From the NCBI GenBank assembly GCA_011800155.1, contig CM022376.1, forward strand, positions 558,001-622,000: a DNA stretch of 64,000 bases, read 5' to 3'. Every line of letters begins with the position of its first letter. Positions within the stretch are counted from its first letter, which is position 1. Position numbers and translations under genes: made by a program. This document shows positions 12,542-24,989 of this stretch, piece by piece. Source of the DNA: Flammulina velutipes (lineage: Eukaryota; Basidiomycota; Agaricomycetes; Agaricales; Physalacriaceae). Under the pieces are notes generated by a model, which worked only from the letters and a program-made list of their open reading frames with translations, searched no databases and was not told the origin of the DNA.

Positions 12542-13929
12542 AGCGATACGTGTTTTCCGCAAACTAATTTCAATAATTAATTTTGTATTTGTTTATTACT
12601 GCTGCGCCACATAGTAGCTTCGAACTGTTAAGTTTCGTTTGGTTCAGACCTTGTGGGGTAATGGCGTCTAGTCTGATACCGCTTAACGTTCCGGAGAAAT
12701 CTCAGCTTAATGGGATGCTCTAGACAGTTCCTGCCCAGTTAGACTGGACCTGGAAAATTGTACTACGCCACATTTCCGTTTCAAGTCAACTGTAATCCTG
12801 TAGGGCTATTGGGGTACCACATCGTAGTATATAACGATTTTCTTAGACACCCCAATTAAGTTGGCATAAGCTTATACCTGGTCAAATAATGGAAGAATAG
12901 CTTTGGGGTAAAATTTGCGACGAGCAAATTCAAGAGTCTTCCAGTCACAACTGAGGAGGAGTTTTCAATTGTGATAATCGAACACTATCCCGATATTGAG
13001 CTAGCTCGTCGTCGTCGCCGTTGTCGAGAACGAGAGTAAAAGACGGCCGGCGGGAATAGGGCGGGAACAAAGAATACCGCCGATCACTCTTTGTTTCCTA
13101 CCATCATCTTCGTCACATCTTCGTCGCCGTTGGACTCGACGGTATGTGTTGCAATTGCACTGGTCGCAATTTTTGGGCATGAAGGAGAGTTAATGACAGT
13201 CTCTCTGGTATAGGTATGTGGCGCATTTTTCGATTGTTTTGCGTGGTTGACGCGACTCGATTTCCTCCTTGATAAAGCAGAGGCCGAGTTTTTCGACGCT
13301 GCCGTAGTATCCTTATTGATACGGAAGATATACCTCTCTGGAGAGTAATCGCGCAGGTCGTCTTCTATAGCGCAGTGCAACGCTACCATTGGCCTCCGAT
13401 TTTTCCACCGCAACAGTGGCCCTTGCAGACAACGGTGAGCATTAGGCATACATCTTTGCACAATGTACTTTAATAGGTCTGGTTTTAGACTCAGGTAGAC
13501 GTCACGTTCGCGGTTGACAAGGACCATACGCGTAGCCTCCTAGATTTTTGATTGGCTTCACAAGAGACAGCGCGCCAGCAATTATCTTTCAGGCGACGAG
13601 AACAAGGATCCACAAACCCTGATGCCTTGTTCTCCAAGCGGTATCGATGTCGAGATGTCCCTGTGCGCGTGCGTTCTTCATCTCCGTATATAAATCAAGC
13701 CTCACGTTTTATAGGCGTTCCTTGAGAAATACCACACTTTGCACCCTCGCCTTTCAACATTCTCGCAGGTCTATCGAGAGACGATCCCAGCATCCCCATA
13801 CACTTGGTGAAGGACGATTCCAACACGATGCACCGGTCGAGAACTCATTCTGGTGCGTTCATCGTATTTCTGCCTGATTTTGGGAAATTGAGGCGGCAGT
13901 GTGTAGGACTACGAAGCTCGCGACGTTAC
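12542..13929. other. Intergenic with repeat remnants
   Basis: 13002-13110 is a copy of the dispersed ELVV/NES repeat (LVVVAVVENES, then TTTCCTACCATCATC). About 13640-13830 matches the reverse complement of about 25290-25475, sharing CTCACGTTTTATAGGCGTTC and ACGATCCCA. No intact gene is seen. Confidence 0.5.
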
Positions 13930-16578
13930 ATGAGAGGCTACGCAAGTTCGCACTCAAGCCTTACAAACCAATCTTCAGAATCGCTTCCGGGTCGTAGTGA
14001 GTGTGTACGTTGACGATCAAGAAATCTGTTGACCTCTATTCAGATAGACGCCCCGCATCCCGTTCTAGTCAACGCTCCCGAGGAAGCCAAGATACCGACT
14101 ATCCCGCTGCGGATCACTTTCCATCCCGTAGGCGGAAGCGTCGTGTCGGTGTAGACGCCAATGCGCCGTTGTGGGAGGTTTACCGCGAAGAAGCAACCAT
14201 CTCCGATCGCGAGACGATTAAAGGGTGGACCAGCAGTCTCGAATCATTGCTACTCATTGTGAGTTTGTGCTTGTCCCTACTATCAGGCGAGGTGCTGATT
14301 TCGTCAGACTGGACTGTTCTCGGGAGTGGTGACTGGCTTTGCGGTCTTGGAAATGAGCCCGGAACCCAACGACTCATTTGCCAATACACTCGTCAAGTTT
14401 CTCTCCCTAGGACCAGCGGCAGAGACCTTGCTCGAAGCAGTTAATATCCCAATCTCCGTCCAACGTGAGCTCTACAACGAGCTTTCAACTCCCCCGCCTC
14501 CTTCTGCACTATCCATCGCCACCGTTTTGTTCTGGAGCATATCCGTCACGTGTACACTTTGCATCTTTGTCTACGCGTTCTATGTCAAGTTCTGGCTACA
14601 CGAGTTTCGCCGCGATCTGCGGAACGGGAGCCTGTACGACTACGCCCGACGACGGCAGGCGCGATGGGACGCAATGCTCAAGTTCAAGGTCGAGGAATGG
14701 GTGTTGGGCCTCCCGTTGTTGATGCACCTGTCGGTCATCTTCTTTTTCTTGGGCTTCGTCATGAAGCTCTGGTCGTACCACCGAGTCTCGGCGTACGTGG
14801 TTATGGGACTCGCGGTGTGGTTGCTCGTGGTCTACATGGGAATGACTGCCATGGCTGCTTGGAGGGAGATGTGTCCGTATCACAACACGGCGATGATGGT
14901 GGTACCGAAGATCTTTTCCAGCCTCTTGGGGTCACTTGGGGCTGCTGGCAGGTGGATGCTGAGGAAGATGCCGATATCCATCGTGGGTCGAGCGCCTGAA
15001 TCTGTATCGAAGTTGACGTCGAACATGGACCTCGAAAAGGGCAGCGTGGAATCAGTGTCGACTTTTCCGCTCTACCACGCTCATCCGAGATCTGACCGGG
15101 AGGAGGAGTTTGTGGAGAAGTACTCGAACGAACTTGACTGGAACATGGTCGCATGGTTATTGACGACATGTCGGCGGAGTTCTTCTGTGGATCTGGCGTT
15201 GAAGTCTATCAGGACTCTACCTTATGTTCCGAGAAAAGCGTACGAGCTGTTGTCGACGGGTATCCCTCGGCTTCTATATTCGAAGATCCTGACCGATGAC
15301 GAGGAGATTCTGGAGGAAGACGAGTCCTGGGTGGCTGAGGAGACATACGAGTTTACTCTCAGTTTCATTTACCTGCTCAAGTGCCTCGCTCTCGATGGCG
15401 AAAGTACCGACGCGTCACTCGCCTCCTCGCCTACTCTCTTCTTCTCTTCCGCGTACGGGCTATTGGACGAGACGAACATGGAAGTCTGGACGATCTATAA
15501 AACCGCGGACCCACCCCTGGAGCAGGAGCCACTACCAATCAAGAACTTTGTCGCATTGATCTCGATGGAGACTCTCTTCTACCACCTTCATCCCCAGACC
15601 AACGAGCAGGATGGTGATCCAATGGTTGAGATGCACGCGCTTCTGGAGCGCCACGTCACGAAGAAGGCGCCTTTGGACGGACGTTCTTTGGCGTTGTTGT
15701 TGGACACTCTGGTGTATGTGCTGGCAAGGGTGAAGCATGATGCAAATGTGAATCCCAAACTGCTCCCTCTTCTCGCGCGTGTCGCGAGGATGATCACTAC
15801 GGCGGATTCCCTGGTTTTCCGGCCACTGGCGTCGTGTTTCAAGTTGCTTCTCGATGACGAGGCTGGGACAACCGTTTTGAGGGAACATATGGACGCGCCG
15901 CGGGAGTCACGTTTCGTGAGTGGACCAGGGAGCGGACATAAGGCGCTTTTCGACGTGCTGATGATGATATCTGTGCCGGATGGGGATGCTGACGATGACC
16001 TGAAGTCGAATATCGCTCAGGCGGTTTTCTCACTTGCCCCAGCCGCGGTCACAGTGGGAGCGGCGCTATCTATGCCTATCATACGGGACAACTGCACCAT
16101 GTTGGTCAACGCATTCGACCCGGAGAAGGATACCGAAGAGTGGACGGTCGATTTCTTCACGTCGGTATATGAAGAAAACCAGTCAGACCTGTCCACCCTA
16201 CATCATCTCTTGCTTCGCATATTGCGGTCACTCTCAAAGAGTACGACAAATCTTCGTCAAGAGTTCGCATCCCGCATTCTGCAATGCTTCAAGTCGCGAC
16301 TCCACAAAGCCGATGTGGTCGATGTAGAGAAGGCGAAGATTTGTCGTCAGCTCTTTGAGGCCATGAGGGAAGACAAGACTTTGTTCCTCATCTTCACTGT
16401 CACAAAAGATCGATGGTTCGATGACCTCAGGGATGTCTTTCTATCTGTGCAAGGCAGCATTGTGCCAGATGTCAACAGATTGCTGCTGGTGTGGGATGCT
16501 GTCGGGAGATTGGGTGATGGGGAGAACATTCTTCTGGGAAAAGATACTTGGGACACGCTGAGAGCGCTCTCAGGCTGA
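13930..16578 (+). CDS. DUF6535 multi-pass membrane protein, complete
   Basis: Three exons (13930-13996, 14044-14258, 14308-16578) join in frame to 850 aa. The first exon start is the least certain part; MRGYASSH is the in-frame ATG next to a good donor. Exon 2 ends in the family motif VDANAPLWEVYREEATISD...SLESLLLI, and exon 3 continues TGLFSGVVTGFAV, as in other DUF6535 proteins. Hydrophobic segments follow at about residues 170-200 (ALSIATVLFWSISVTCTLCI) and at LPLLMHLSVIFFFLGFVMKL and VVMGLAVWLLVVYMG. The long C-terminal half is soluble and helical. It belongs to the same family as the gene at 1-2790 but is well diverged. It is convergent with the next gene, with 19 bp between the stop codons. 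Function unknown. Confidence 0.85.
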
Positions 16579-16597
16579 ACATGCGTACTTCCACATA

Positions 16598-17680
16598 CTA
16601 CCCAGGTGATGGTGTATTAGGTGAATACGATATTACAATATTTATCTCCCAGTCTTTGTCTATGCCATTTCGCTCCCTTTCATATTCTTGATCATGTAGC
16701 CAGCCACCAAACAGAGTGTTACCGGCCAAAATATCAAAAATCTGAGGCCCTCTCCCTCCGTCGGGAAGGCGCTTTTGGTACGTGCGAATTGCAGTATTCC
16801 TGGTCTCTTCATCGAGCCTGTTCAAATCCTTCTCGCTTATATGGACACCAAGGGAAACAGAGAGATCTCCCAGAGCATCTCCGATAGTGACACCCTGCGC
16901 ATACCATGAGTTCAGCTGCCATTCCCAAGGCATGATCCGAGAGATGCTCATAACATGAGTTATACGGGGAGAAGTCGCTGGTTGCAGACGAAACTCGTCG
17001 TACGCAACGACGCGTCCGTTCAAGACCATTGTCGCTGTTTCTGGTGGTTTTGTGACGTCCCAGTGGACTTGAGGAGGACAGCCTATGAGAGGGTTCATGC
17101 GGAGTGGACCTAGCTTCATCGCATGGTGAGGTTCGTAAACGGGGCCATCTGGCAATGGACCGAAAGTGAGTGCGTGATAGTGATATAGGACAGATGAGGA
17201 GAACGTACAATGTTCTCCGAGCTGCCACGGGCCCATCAGGATCTCTCGGAACTCGGGATATTCATCGGGCGCGTAGGTCGGGCGACCAGCGGACGGCGAT
17301 CGATGTCGCGGCGTCGAATAGTTTAATATTCTATGGTCGTGCGCGAGATACGACTCCTGTTGTCTTCTCCGCAACGTGACCTGCTTCGCAAAGTCCGATA
17401 TGAGTTGCTGGAGCTGTTCGGTGTTTTGGGCTGCGGGGAAGGTGATGGTCATCTCTGGAATGGGACCGTGGGATGGAATAGCGGCGACTCCGCGGATGAG
17501 TTGCGGCTCAGGATCGTCGACTATCTGTACTGTCCGTCGGGTAGGTAACGGTGGGGAATTCGATGATGAGGGAGGTGAGCGTGATGGCTGTCGGCCGTGC
17601 GATGAGCGAGATGGTTTTAGGATAGAGCGTGGAGGCTGGTGAGAAGATCCAGCGAAACGCGCTGTCCGATTGTCCATCAT
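16598..17680 (-). CDS. DUF6699-like protein
   Basis: I start at the double methionine MMDNRTARF (17680); the frame is open further upstream, but that stretch looks like leader and contains the tandem repeat. The N-terminal ~120 residues are Ser/Pro/Arg-rich and probably disordered. The C-terminal part has the MNPLIG...VHWDVTKPPETAT...PATSPRITHVMSISRIMPWEWQLN...VTIGDALGDL layout that I associate with basidiomycete DUF6699. A 60 nt segment at 17149-17208 has perfect GT-AG ends and no stop. Removing it joins LGEHY to GPVYEP and restores the family context, so it is probably an intron (340 aa spliced). Function unknown, and the family name is from memory of the motif pattern. Confidence 0.65.
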   Translation of the reverse strand: MMDNRTARFAGSSHQPPRSILKPSRSSHGRQPSRSPPSSSNSPPLPTRRTVQIVDDPEPQLIRGVAAIPSHGPIPEMTITFPAAQNTEQLQQLISDFAKQVTLRRRQQESYLAHDHRILNYSTPRHRSPSAGRPTYAPDEYPEFREILMGPWQLGEHCTFSSSVLYHYHALTFGPLPDGPVYEPHHAMKLGPLRMNPLIGCPPQVHWDVTKPPETATMVLNGRVVAYDEFRLQPATSPRITHVMSISRIMPWEWQLNSWYAQGVTIGDALGDLSVSLGVHISEKDLNRLDEETRNTAIRTYQKRLPDGGRGPQIFDILAGNTLFGGWLHDQEYERERNGIDKDWEINIVISYSPNTPSPG

Positions 17681-17737
17681 GGGAGAAAAAATGAAGAATC
17701 TGAAAGTTTTGGTTAGCGGTGAGTATGATGGTATAAC

Positions 17738-17799
17738 GAAAGGAGAACGCACGATGTCCGATAGCAACGAAAGGAGAACGCACGATGTCCGATAGCAAC
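17738..17799. repeat. Perfect 31 bp tandem duplication
   Basis: Two identical 31 bp copies (17738-17768 and 17769-17799), each beginning GAAAGGAGAACGCACGATGT, sit 60-120 bp upstream of the start of the DUF6699-like gene. They may duplicate a promoter or leader element. Confidence 0.9.
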
Positions 17800-20430
17800 C
17801 AACGAAAGCAAGATAACAGCAGCAGTACAAATATCACATGCAAAGAATAGAGCAGGTCGTTATATCGTTAGCCGTCAGACGACATGGAGGTACCAGACAG
17901 AGATTGGTATAGCAATCAACACGAACAAATATGATTCTTTCTCTCTTTGTTCCATCATTTCGGAGTGGTTCTTTGCTCACTGCTGGTGTCGTCGTTCCTA
18001 GGAATAGTAAAGCTGTGGACGATGCTAGCATGCTAGGCGCGTGTCTATTGATTATTTGACTTTCATCCGAGTCGCACAGCTTCTGGGCCGGTTCCCGTCT
18101 ATTCACAACCAGGACGGAGTGACCACGGTCTCTGGAGTGCCACGTCTCTCATGTCAACTCGGACGACAAGTCTTCTACTGCCCGCATGTCCTGCTCCCTT
18201 TCGAATTGTCGGCTGAACTATTCTGTCTCCTCAAGTCCCGACGGAATGCAATCCTTTCCACTCTTACATCTATGAAGTGTCGAGTCGTCCATGCATTGCA
18301 AGTCCCCTCTCTTTGGTAGTTATCGAACTCATATCGTGTTTCCGCTGAGCACACTTCCGAATTTCACCAACGATCTCCAAACAAGAGTCACACGTCGACG
18401 ATGCATCGCCGAAAGAGTATCGTGTTAATCAGCTTTTTGTAGACCCTCAGACCTCTCTGAGGAGTTGTAGGATTTCTCAGTGCACATTCTCAGAGCACAG
18501 GATACTGGCGGGCAATCCTTGCCTACGCCCGCTTCACCTTAATTGGTATGAATGTCACATCGAGCTCTTTTAATATACAGACGCACCGACCTGAAACCAA
18601 GGGGAAATTTATATAGCGGATCGTGCTCTAGATATATCCAGCACTCTCCGATGAAGCACTGGGAAGCAATTTCGGTATACGCCACACATCATTTGTCAGA
18701 AATACTCAACACATTACGGAAGTCGCAGCTTTTCCCCGCTAAATTTGCACCGGAACAATGGTACGATGTCCCAGTGTATAATACTATTAGATGCGCTGCT
18801 GACCGTAATACTTCAGATTTATTCAGACTAACTATATAACTTAGCGCGAGCACGGCCCGGTATCACACACTGCACTATATACCAACGCCGCACAAGAGAC
18901 ATTGCCTGTTTTTCGGAAAACACCGACCGTTCATTGTACGATGGGTTGCTGCTACGAATAATCAATTCCTTGTTTTTCGCTATCAAAGGTATGCAAAATG
19001 TTCCTTTTATAGCATCGGCGGACTGATTTATTCCCGCGGCCTCATTTCTTATCTCCCTCCAAGACTGCTAATACACACTGCTTTCTGGGAGAACCTATAC
19101 CACCGCCCAAGCGATGCGATAGAGGACACCTTTAATGAATTGGATTCATAAACGCCACCCACAGATTAGTGAGGCTGACACGCACCCGGATAGCCATAGC
19201 TGAGTAGTCCTCATGCCTAACTGTTTGACGTACTTATATTCCTCCCGCGGCGAGCCATGCGGACACAAGTTCATCGATACAGGAACAAAAACTCGATTTG
19301 CCTCCAAGCAGTATGTTACAGAGGACGGATGGATGCATGTCTACCAGCTTGCGGTACGGATACGTGTGCAATCAACCAACTCGCTGGTGGGTGTTTTCTG
19401 GCTGGGGGCACGGAAAAGTTGAATGGCGACTGAATTGTACCCGTGTTTGCTAGATCTACCTGATGATGATAGATCTCTCGTAAGTAACTGTTTTCGTCTC
19501 ACGGAAACGAGGTAGAGGGGTACCCGCGTTCAACATGTCTCAGGCCAATGTATTTCCATCGACGTCTAGCCATAGGTTTTTCCGCTTATTCATACATTCC
19601 TCTCTACTAAACTGTATCTTTTCAGGAACACTTCCCGGTACAATGGTCATCGCCCTCCATTACTGGACGGCCGGAGCAAGCTACCCAGCTCATGAACATC
19701 TTGGCCTTCAAATTCAAGTCTCCAATCGATGTCTAGATCATGCGCTTCTGACAATATCGTACACTCTATATCGACATCTTCACTTTTCATCTTTTAGCTG
19801 ATTGAAACAGGATGATTTTCGCAACCTGATTCTCCTGCGTTTTCTCGCCACTTGCCCATACTAACAATACGGCGAAGTCCAAGGTTCAGAATCGGTGTCA
19901 GTATCTGATAGGAATTGCGTAAAGCAAACGGCTCGTCCAGCGTCATATCAAGCGTCTTGTGGTGATCTTCCCCTCAAAGGATTGATGACATGCACGCCCG
20001 GTGCGTTTATTGAGAGCAACATGTTTCATCAGACTCGTTTATATGCTGAACGATACCAGGATTGATTTTCCGGGGCGGAGGAGTTATGTGATCTCGTTCC
20101 GAGCTAGTTCCGACCACGAACGCTGCTATTAGTGGGTGCTTGAATGGGATGTCCTTTGCATCGGACTCGAACTCAATGGGACACAAGCTCAAGGTTCGCC
20201 CATGTCCTGTTGGCCTCTGTGTTTCGGCGCCATGTATACGAGCCAATCCTGCTTTCACAGGATTTTCTCGGTCACGTCATTTACGTTGTCTCGGAGATCT
20301 TCGTCGATAGGTGTTCCTCCAAGGTCGGAAGGGCAAACATGCAGTTAAACTGCTGCGCCCTTGCACCAGTTGGAATCTGTTCATATAACTATGATTTGAC
20401 GTCCAAAACACAGCTGCTGACTGACTGACT
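17800..20430. other. Gene-poor stretch
   Basis: Only short, unlinked ORFs occur, of mixed composition with many stops. I see no homology to other blocks of the window and no recognisable gene. Confidence 0.45.
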
Positions 20431-20437
20431 TATAAAG
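20431..20437 (+). promoter_or_regulatory. TATA box of C2H2 gene 2
   Basis: TATAAAG stands about 65 bp before the ATG at 20502. Confidence 0.5.
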
Positions 20438-20501
20438 CAGCCATACACCCTTTGGCAAGCCTCATTTCTTCGTCTCGACTCTATATCCTCAGACATTCCC
20501 C

Positions 20502-21452
20502 ATGGCTGATCAGCGGTCTCCTTCCGGCCACCTAGGCAATCTCTTCCCAGGGTAACGCTTCGCCCAAGATATCCCCTTTCAACCGACATCGCTAATAAGC
20601 CTACAGGGAACGGCTTGACGGAGCGGAGACGCCGTACGACTACGAGGACAACTTTACTTCTAGATACCAAAGTACTTGCTCGATTATCGGCACCGACAAG
20701 TTATATAATCTTCCCAACAGATTCTGAGAACGATAACGAAGCCGCCGATTACGACATAACTTCCAATACAATCCTTCCAGGTGAACGTCCCGTTGTCACC
20801 TCCCGGCGTTGACTGACAATTGTCTGTTAGATTATTTCTATTGGACCACACAGAGCGTTCCAGCCACATCGACCAACGGCTTCCAAGTCGCTCACGGGCA
20901 ATACGGACATAATCAGCAACAGTACGGGAATCCCCGCTACCTGTCGTCGATAGCGCCCAAGACATTTCCATCGGTCTGGGCGGAGAACGACCAGTGGTCT
21001 CAGCGCGCGCTGAACAACACACCAGCCTTCCAGCTCGATTCCGACCAATTTGTCCGGCCTATTACTACCTATGCGCCTCTCCCTCATCAGCCGGCGTACA
21101 TTGATGACCCCAATGACATCCCGACACCGCCAGTCGATTCATTCCGTCGACGAGGTCCGGATATCAATGCCATTGAGAAGCGTAGAGAGCGCGATCCTAC
21201 CTTCTTTTGTGGTGTACAAGGTTGCAATAGCGTCGGTTTCACAACTCGAGGGAATTTGAAACGTGAGTCTAACTGCAGGGCTCCGAGCCGCGAACTTACC
21301 TGCGATTGGTAGGGCATGTAAACGACAAACACTATGGGAAGCAGAATATATGCATCAAGTGTTTCCGTGCATTTGCTGACTCTACGTCGGTTGATCGACA
21401 TCTTCGTGATATGCATGGTCTTCGTCGTGATGGGAAGGATATGGGTTTGTGA
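20502..21452 (+). CDS. C2H2 zinc-finger protein, paralogue 2
   Basis: Five exons (20502-20551, 20607-20671, 20721-20780, 20831-21262, 21313-21452) join in frame to 248 aa. The introns are 49-55 nt. Their positions and phases match those of paralogue 3, and those of paralogue 1 where it can be read. The N-terminal two thirds is low-complexity and acidic to neutral. A conserved FRRRGPDINAIEKRRERDPTF block precedes two zinc fingers. Finger one is C-x4-C-x13-H-x4-H and is split by the last intron; finger two is C-x2-C-x12-H-x4-H. The protein is probably nuclear and nucleic-acid binding. Because the exon structure was rebuilt by comparing the copies, the first three small exons are less certain than the last two. 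Confidence 0.75.
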
Positions 21453-24060
21453 ACGTCTTCATGTTCCGAAGACTCCATCGACCGTATACGCACCTGCTAG
21501 TGGAACCGTCTCTTACCGATAATCTCACTGTATGGCCTGCTCTGGCGCTGGAAGCCAGCACGAATCAATCACTTCAACCATCATCTTCTCCTCGATGCCC
21601 CTCATAACTGAGATTTACTACGATTCGTAACGGTTACGTTTCTCCCAGCCACGAAACTGTACTATCATAAGCGCCAATTATTCTTTAGCGCCGGAGCGTC
21701 CAGAGGTTTCCTTTCCCCTGGTCACTGTGAGCTACATGTTCCTTCTGCTTATCGATATATTGCAGAACACCGCGCCGTGTCTTCGTGGCCAGCATTGACC
21801 TGGCAGCGTGTCGTATCATGCACACACGGCACAAACTTTCTAATCAGTAACTACATGCATTGAATTGTCGACCATGTTCCCCTTACCTTCATATAGATAT
21901 TCAAACACCCAACGGTCTGATCCATGAGGTCTTATTCTCATCAGCAATGGTTTGCGACTCAGTTTATAGAGTAGACAACGTGTCGGCATTCATAGATTGT
22001 CCATGCAAATTATCAATGCTTCAGCATACGTGTTTCGGTGCAATGTCGATGATTTTCGGCAACCTTCTGGGTCGCGAATGAATAGACTGTGACCTGCCAA
22101 TCCGGTGGTGAGGATGCTCCCTACTAATCTAATCTTCTCGGATAGGGTATGTGACCGATGAGGCGACTTGATGTCGAATCCGCAGGACAACCTCCCGGCG
22201 TTCTTCCAATGATCATCTCTATATGAGTTTTATCTTGGCTGCCACTTCGTATGGGCTTGTCTCTGGACAATGTTGCATCTTTGCTTCAATCAATGCTGCA
22301 TTTTTAATGTATCGTATCCTGTTTCTTATTTCGATACTGCCTGGGGGACCTCATTTACCAGGGAAAATGCTGTCAACTAGTCTGGGCGCCTAGTAGTATA
22401 CCGACGGCATTATATTGGCGTCTAACCTCTCCTTGTGGCCAGGAGAGTTCTCAAACTGGGGGTACATAGCCTTTGACTTGAACGACACGTTAGACCCCTG
22501 CCATTCCACTGCCTCTGAGTCGCCGCTCAGGTGGTCGCGCCGTGTTCGCCACGCTTTCGTCGTGCTATACGGCATTCTGCGGGCTATTCGTTGATCTTCT
22601 GCAGTGTAGTCTTGCTTATCGCGATTGAGAGAGATGTTTCCTTGCTCTGTTAAAATCTCAGGTCGGTGTTTTCGAACTTCCTTCGTGGCTTCTGTGGCTC
22701 AAACGTCTATAACGTGTTCCAACACCTTCGAAATCATGATCCTCCTTGAAAACTATGTATGCGTCTACAGCTCAACATGCGCAAATCAGTGTGGGATCAC
22801 CAAATTATATCTGGTAGCGCGTGATGTGGCCGGAAAACTCATGGCTGGAAGTGCAGTGGAGCTGCAGGTCTGGTGTGGCTATGATTCTGGTGAGTGCGTA
22901 TCCCGTACATCTTCTCAGCTGCGTTAATGTTCCTGCCATCAATATTATCAGGTTCAAATCCATATTCAAAGCACACCCTTGCCCAATAGTACTGACTCAA
23001 GGCCGGTACCTTTCCACCAGCCTATGGACAATTGATTCGTTCATATCAGTGATAACATCTCATTCAACACAATTCGGTGTGGTCTCCGCTCCCACAACAT
23101 GTCTAGAGTTGTGTTGGTACGGGCCCTACAGTCAACGTTACTCCCGGATGAATCCCTTGCCTTCGGCCAGGTTTTCGCTGCTGTTTGCTGCTTTTACCTT
23201 CAGAGCTACACACTTATAGACATTAACGCCTTCCCTGTTGTGTTTTCCTAGCTTACTGCAAGGGCACGGCGTTAAATGAATTTTACCATCACTTGGTGCG
23301 CCACATTATATCGCACCTCTATTACTTACGGAATTTCACACATAGCAGCGCAAATAGCTCAAATATCTTTCCAACCATTTACCATGAGTGCAAAAATCCC
23401 TCAATCAATACTCCCTTTTCCGAAGCTCCAACTGAAAAGGCCTGGGAAAATACCACACTGATGGTTCAAAGGTCACCGCTCCACGACACTGCCTCGTGGC
23501 TTCACGCATCCGTTAATTAAACTGCGTCACTGCTAATCCCGACGATGATTTGTTCGCCCGGAACAGTCCCTTTGCTGTCCTCAATACGAAGAGACAATAG
23601 ATCCGATTTCATTAATACGGAATCAACTGCCACCTGTTTCGCCACACTAGGCTTCAAAAAACCTACGACCCACCACCGAGATGGATGACATATACGTATG
23701 CCTGACGTCAAAATCTACGCTTTTCGGCATTGAAGTCCATTGTCTATTATCGTATTAGTATTAGTATTCAAGCTTAACTTTAAGATTCGATGGTAGATGG
23801 AGAACGAATAAGACGATGATCGCGATTTTGATTTTGGGCCTTCTATTTTGGGACAATCTGCTACAACACCGATGTATGATGATATGAATGTCGGGACTTA
23901 TGTCTTGCACTGCCAGACTCTAGTAGGACAGTCTGACCCAGCTTCGAGCTCTGTGGCATGACTCGATGCTCATCATCACAACAGCAGCTAGCCATCCCAT
24001 AAGACAAGGCTTTTCTTCCGTACTTTTACTCGTTCGTCTTTGCTACTAACATCTCGCACA
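21453..24060. other. Gene-poor stretch
   Basis: No gene is supported. Several ~60-130 codon ORFs overlap in different frames with no splice-linked continuation. Confidence 0.45.
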
Positions 24061-24989
24061 ATGCCTGATAATTGGATTCCTCCTGACCCCGGCCCCGAAA
24101 GCCATTCCGTGGCAACGTACCCTCGTATATCATTCCTTCTATCTCGTTTTACTGACCTCAACTGTAGCAGCTGGCTTGACGCAACAGTACATACCTCCCA
24201 AAGCGACCTTTCGTTCATTTACAGTGCGTACCAATGGCGGATACCATACTATGCACATTCTAATCTGTCTGAGAACAGGAGACAACACAGACACAGACAA
24301 CGTAGTAGTACTCGCCAGTTCTACACCTCTTGGTACGTGTCCTGTTACTATACCTCAGGCATATCATCAACTCCTCGTCTCTCAGATCCTCGTCAAAACC
24401 CCTCGACGAGTCTCCCTGCAACGTTGTTTAGTGACCTCCAGATCGATGACGAACGATACAGGTCAACTCACCAACAGCTTTGGGGTGTTCAGCACGCTTC
24501 TGGTTTACCTGTGTCATCGAACACACCGAATGGCGATCAGCATGCACGGGACGCCATGTTACCCTCTGACCGATTCGGCCAGTCCAGTTCCCTCTACGCA
24601 CCACCAACATATCAAACGCACATGCATTATCCAACTGTTATCCAGGAACCGCAGCTCGATGGATTGCCATTCCGTCGCCGAGGCCCGAATATCAACAGCA
24701 TCGAAAGACGCAGAGAGCGGGCTCCATCCTTCTTCTGCGACTTTAGAGGCTGCAACAACGTTGGTTTCACGACTCGAGCCAGCTTGAACCGTAAGGGCAA
24801 TTTGGCGTTGGTTTTCGGGTGCGAATCTGATCTGCATTTGTAGGTCACGTAAATGACAAACACTCTGGGAAGCAGCATCTATGCCCAATATGTTCGCGCG
24901 CGTTTGCTGACTCTACGTCAGTTGGTCGACATAAACGTGCGAAGCATGAGGATCCTCGTGTCCACAGGGAGGACATGAGCGTCGAATGA
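24061..24989 (+). CDS. C2H2 zinc-finger protein, paralogue 3
   Basis: Five exons (24061-24116, 24168-24223, 24279-24332, 24386-24790, 24844-24989) join in frame to 238 aa. The N-terminus is Ser/Asp/Gln-rich. The C-terminal third has FRRRGPNINSIERRRERAP, finger one (C-DFRG-C ... RH-VNDK-H) interrupted by the last intron, and finger two (C-PI-C ... RH-KRAK-H). The three paralogues lie in the same orientation over 16 kb. Conservation is concentrated in the basic block and fingers, while the N-terminal exons have diverged, as expected for a DNA-binding family with variable regulatory regions. Targets are unknown. Confidence 0.78.
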
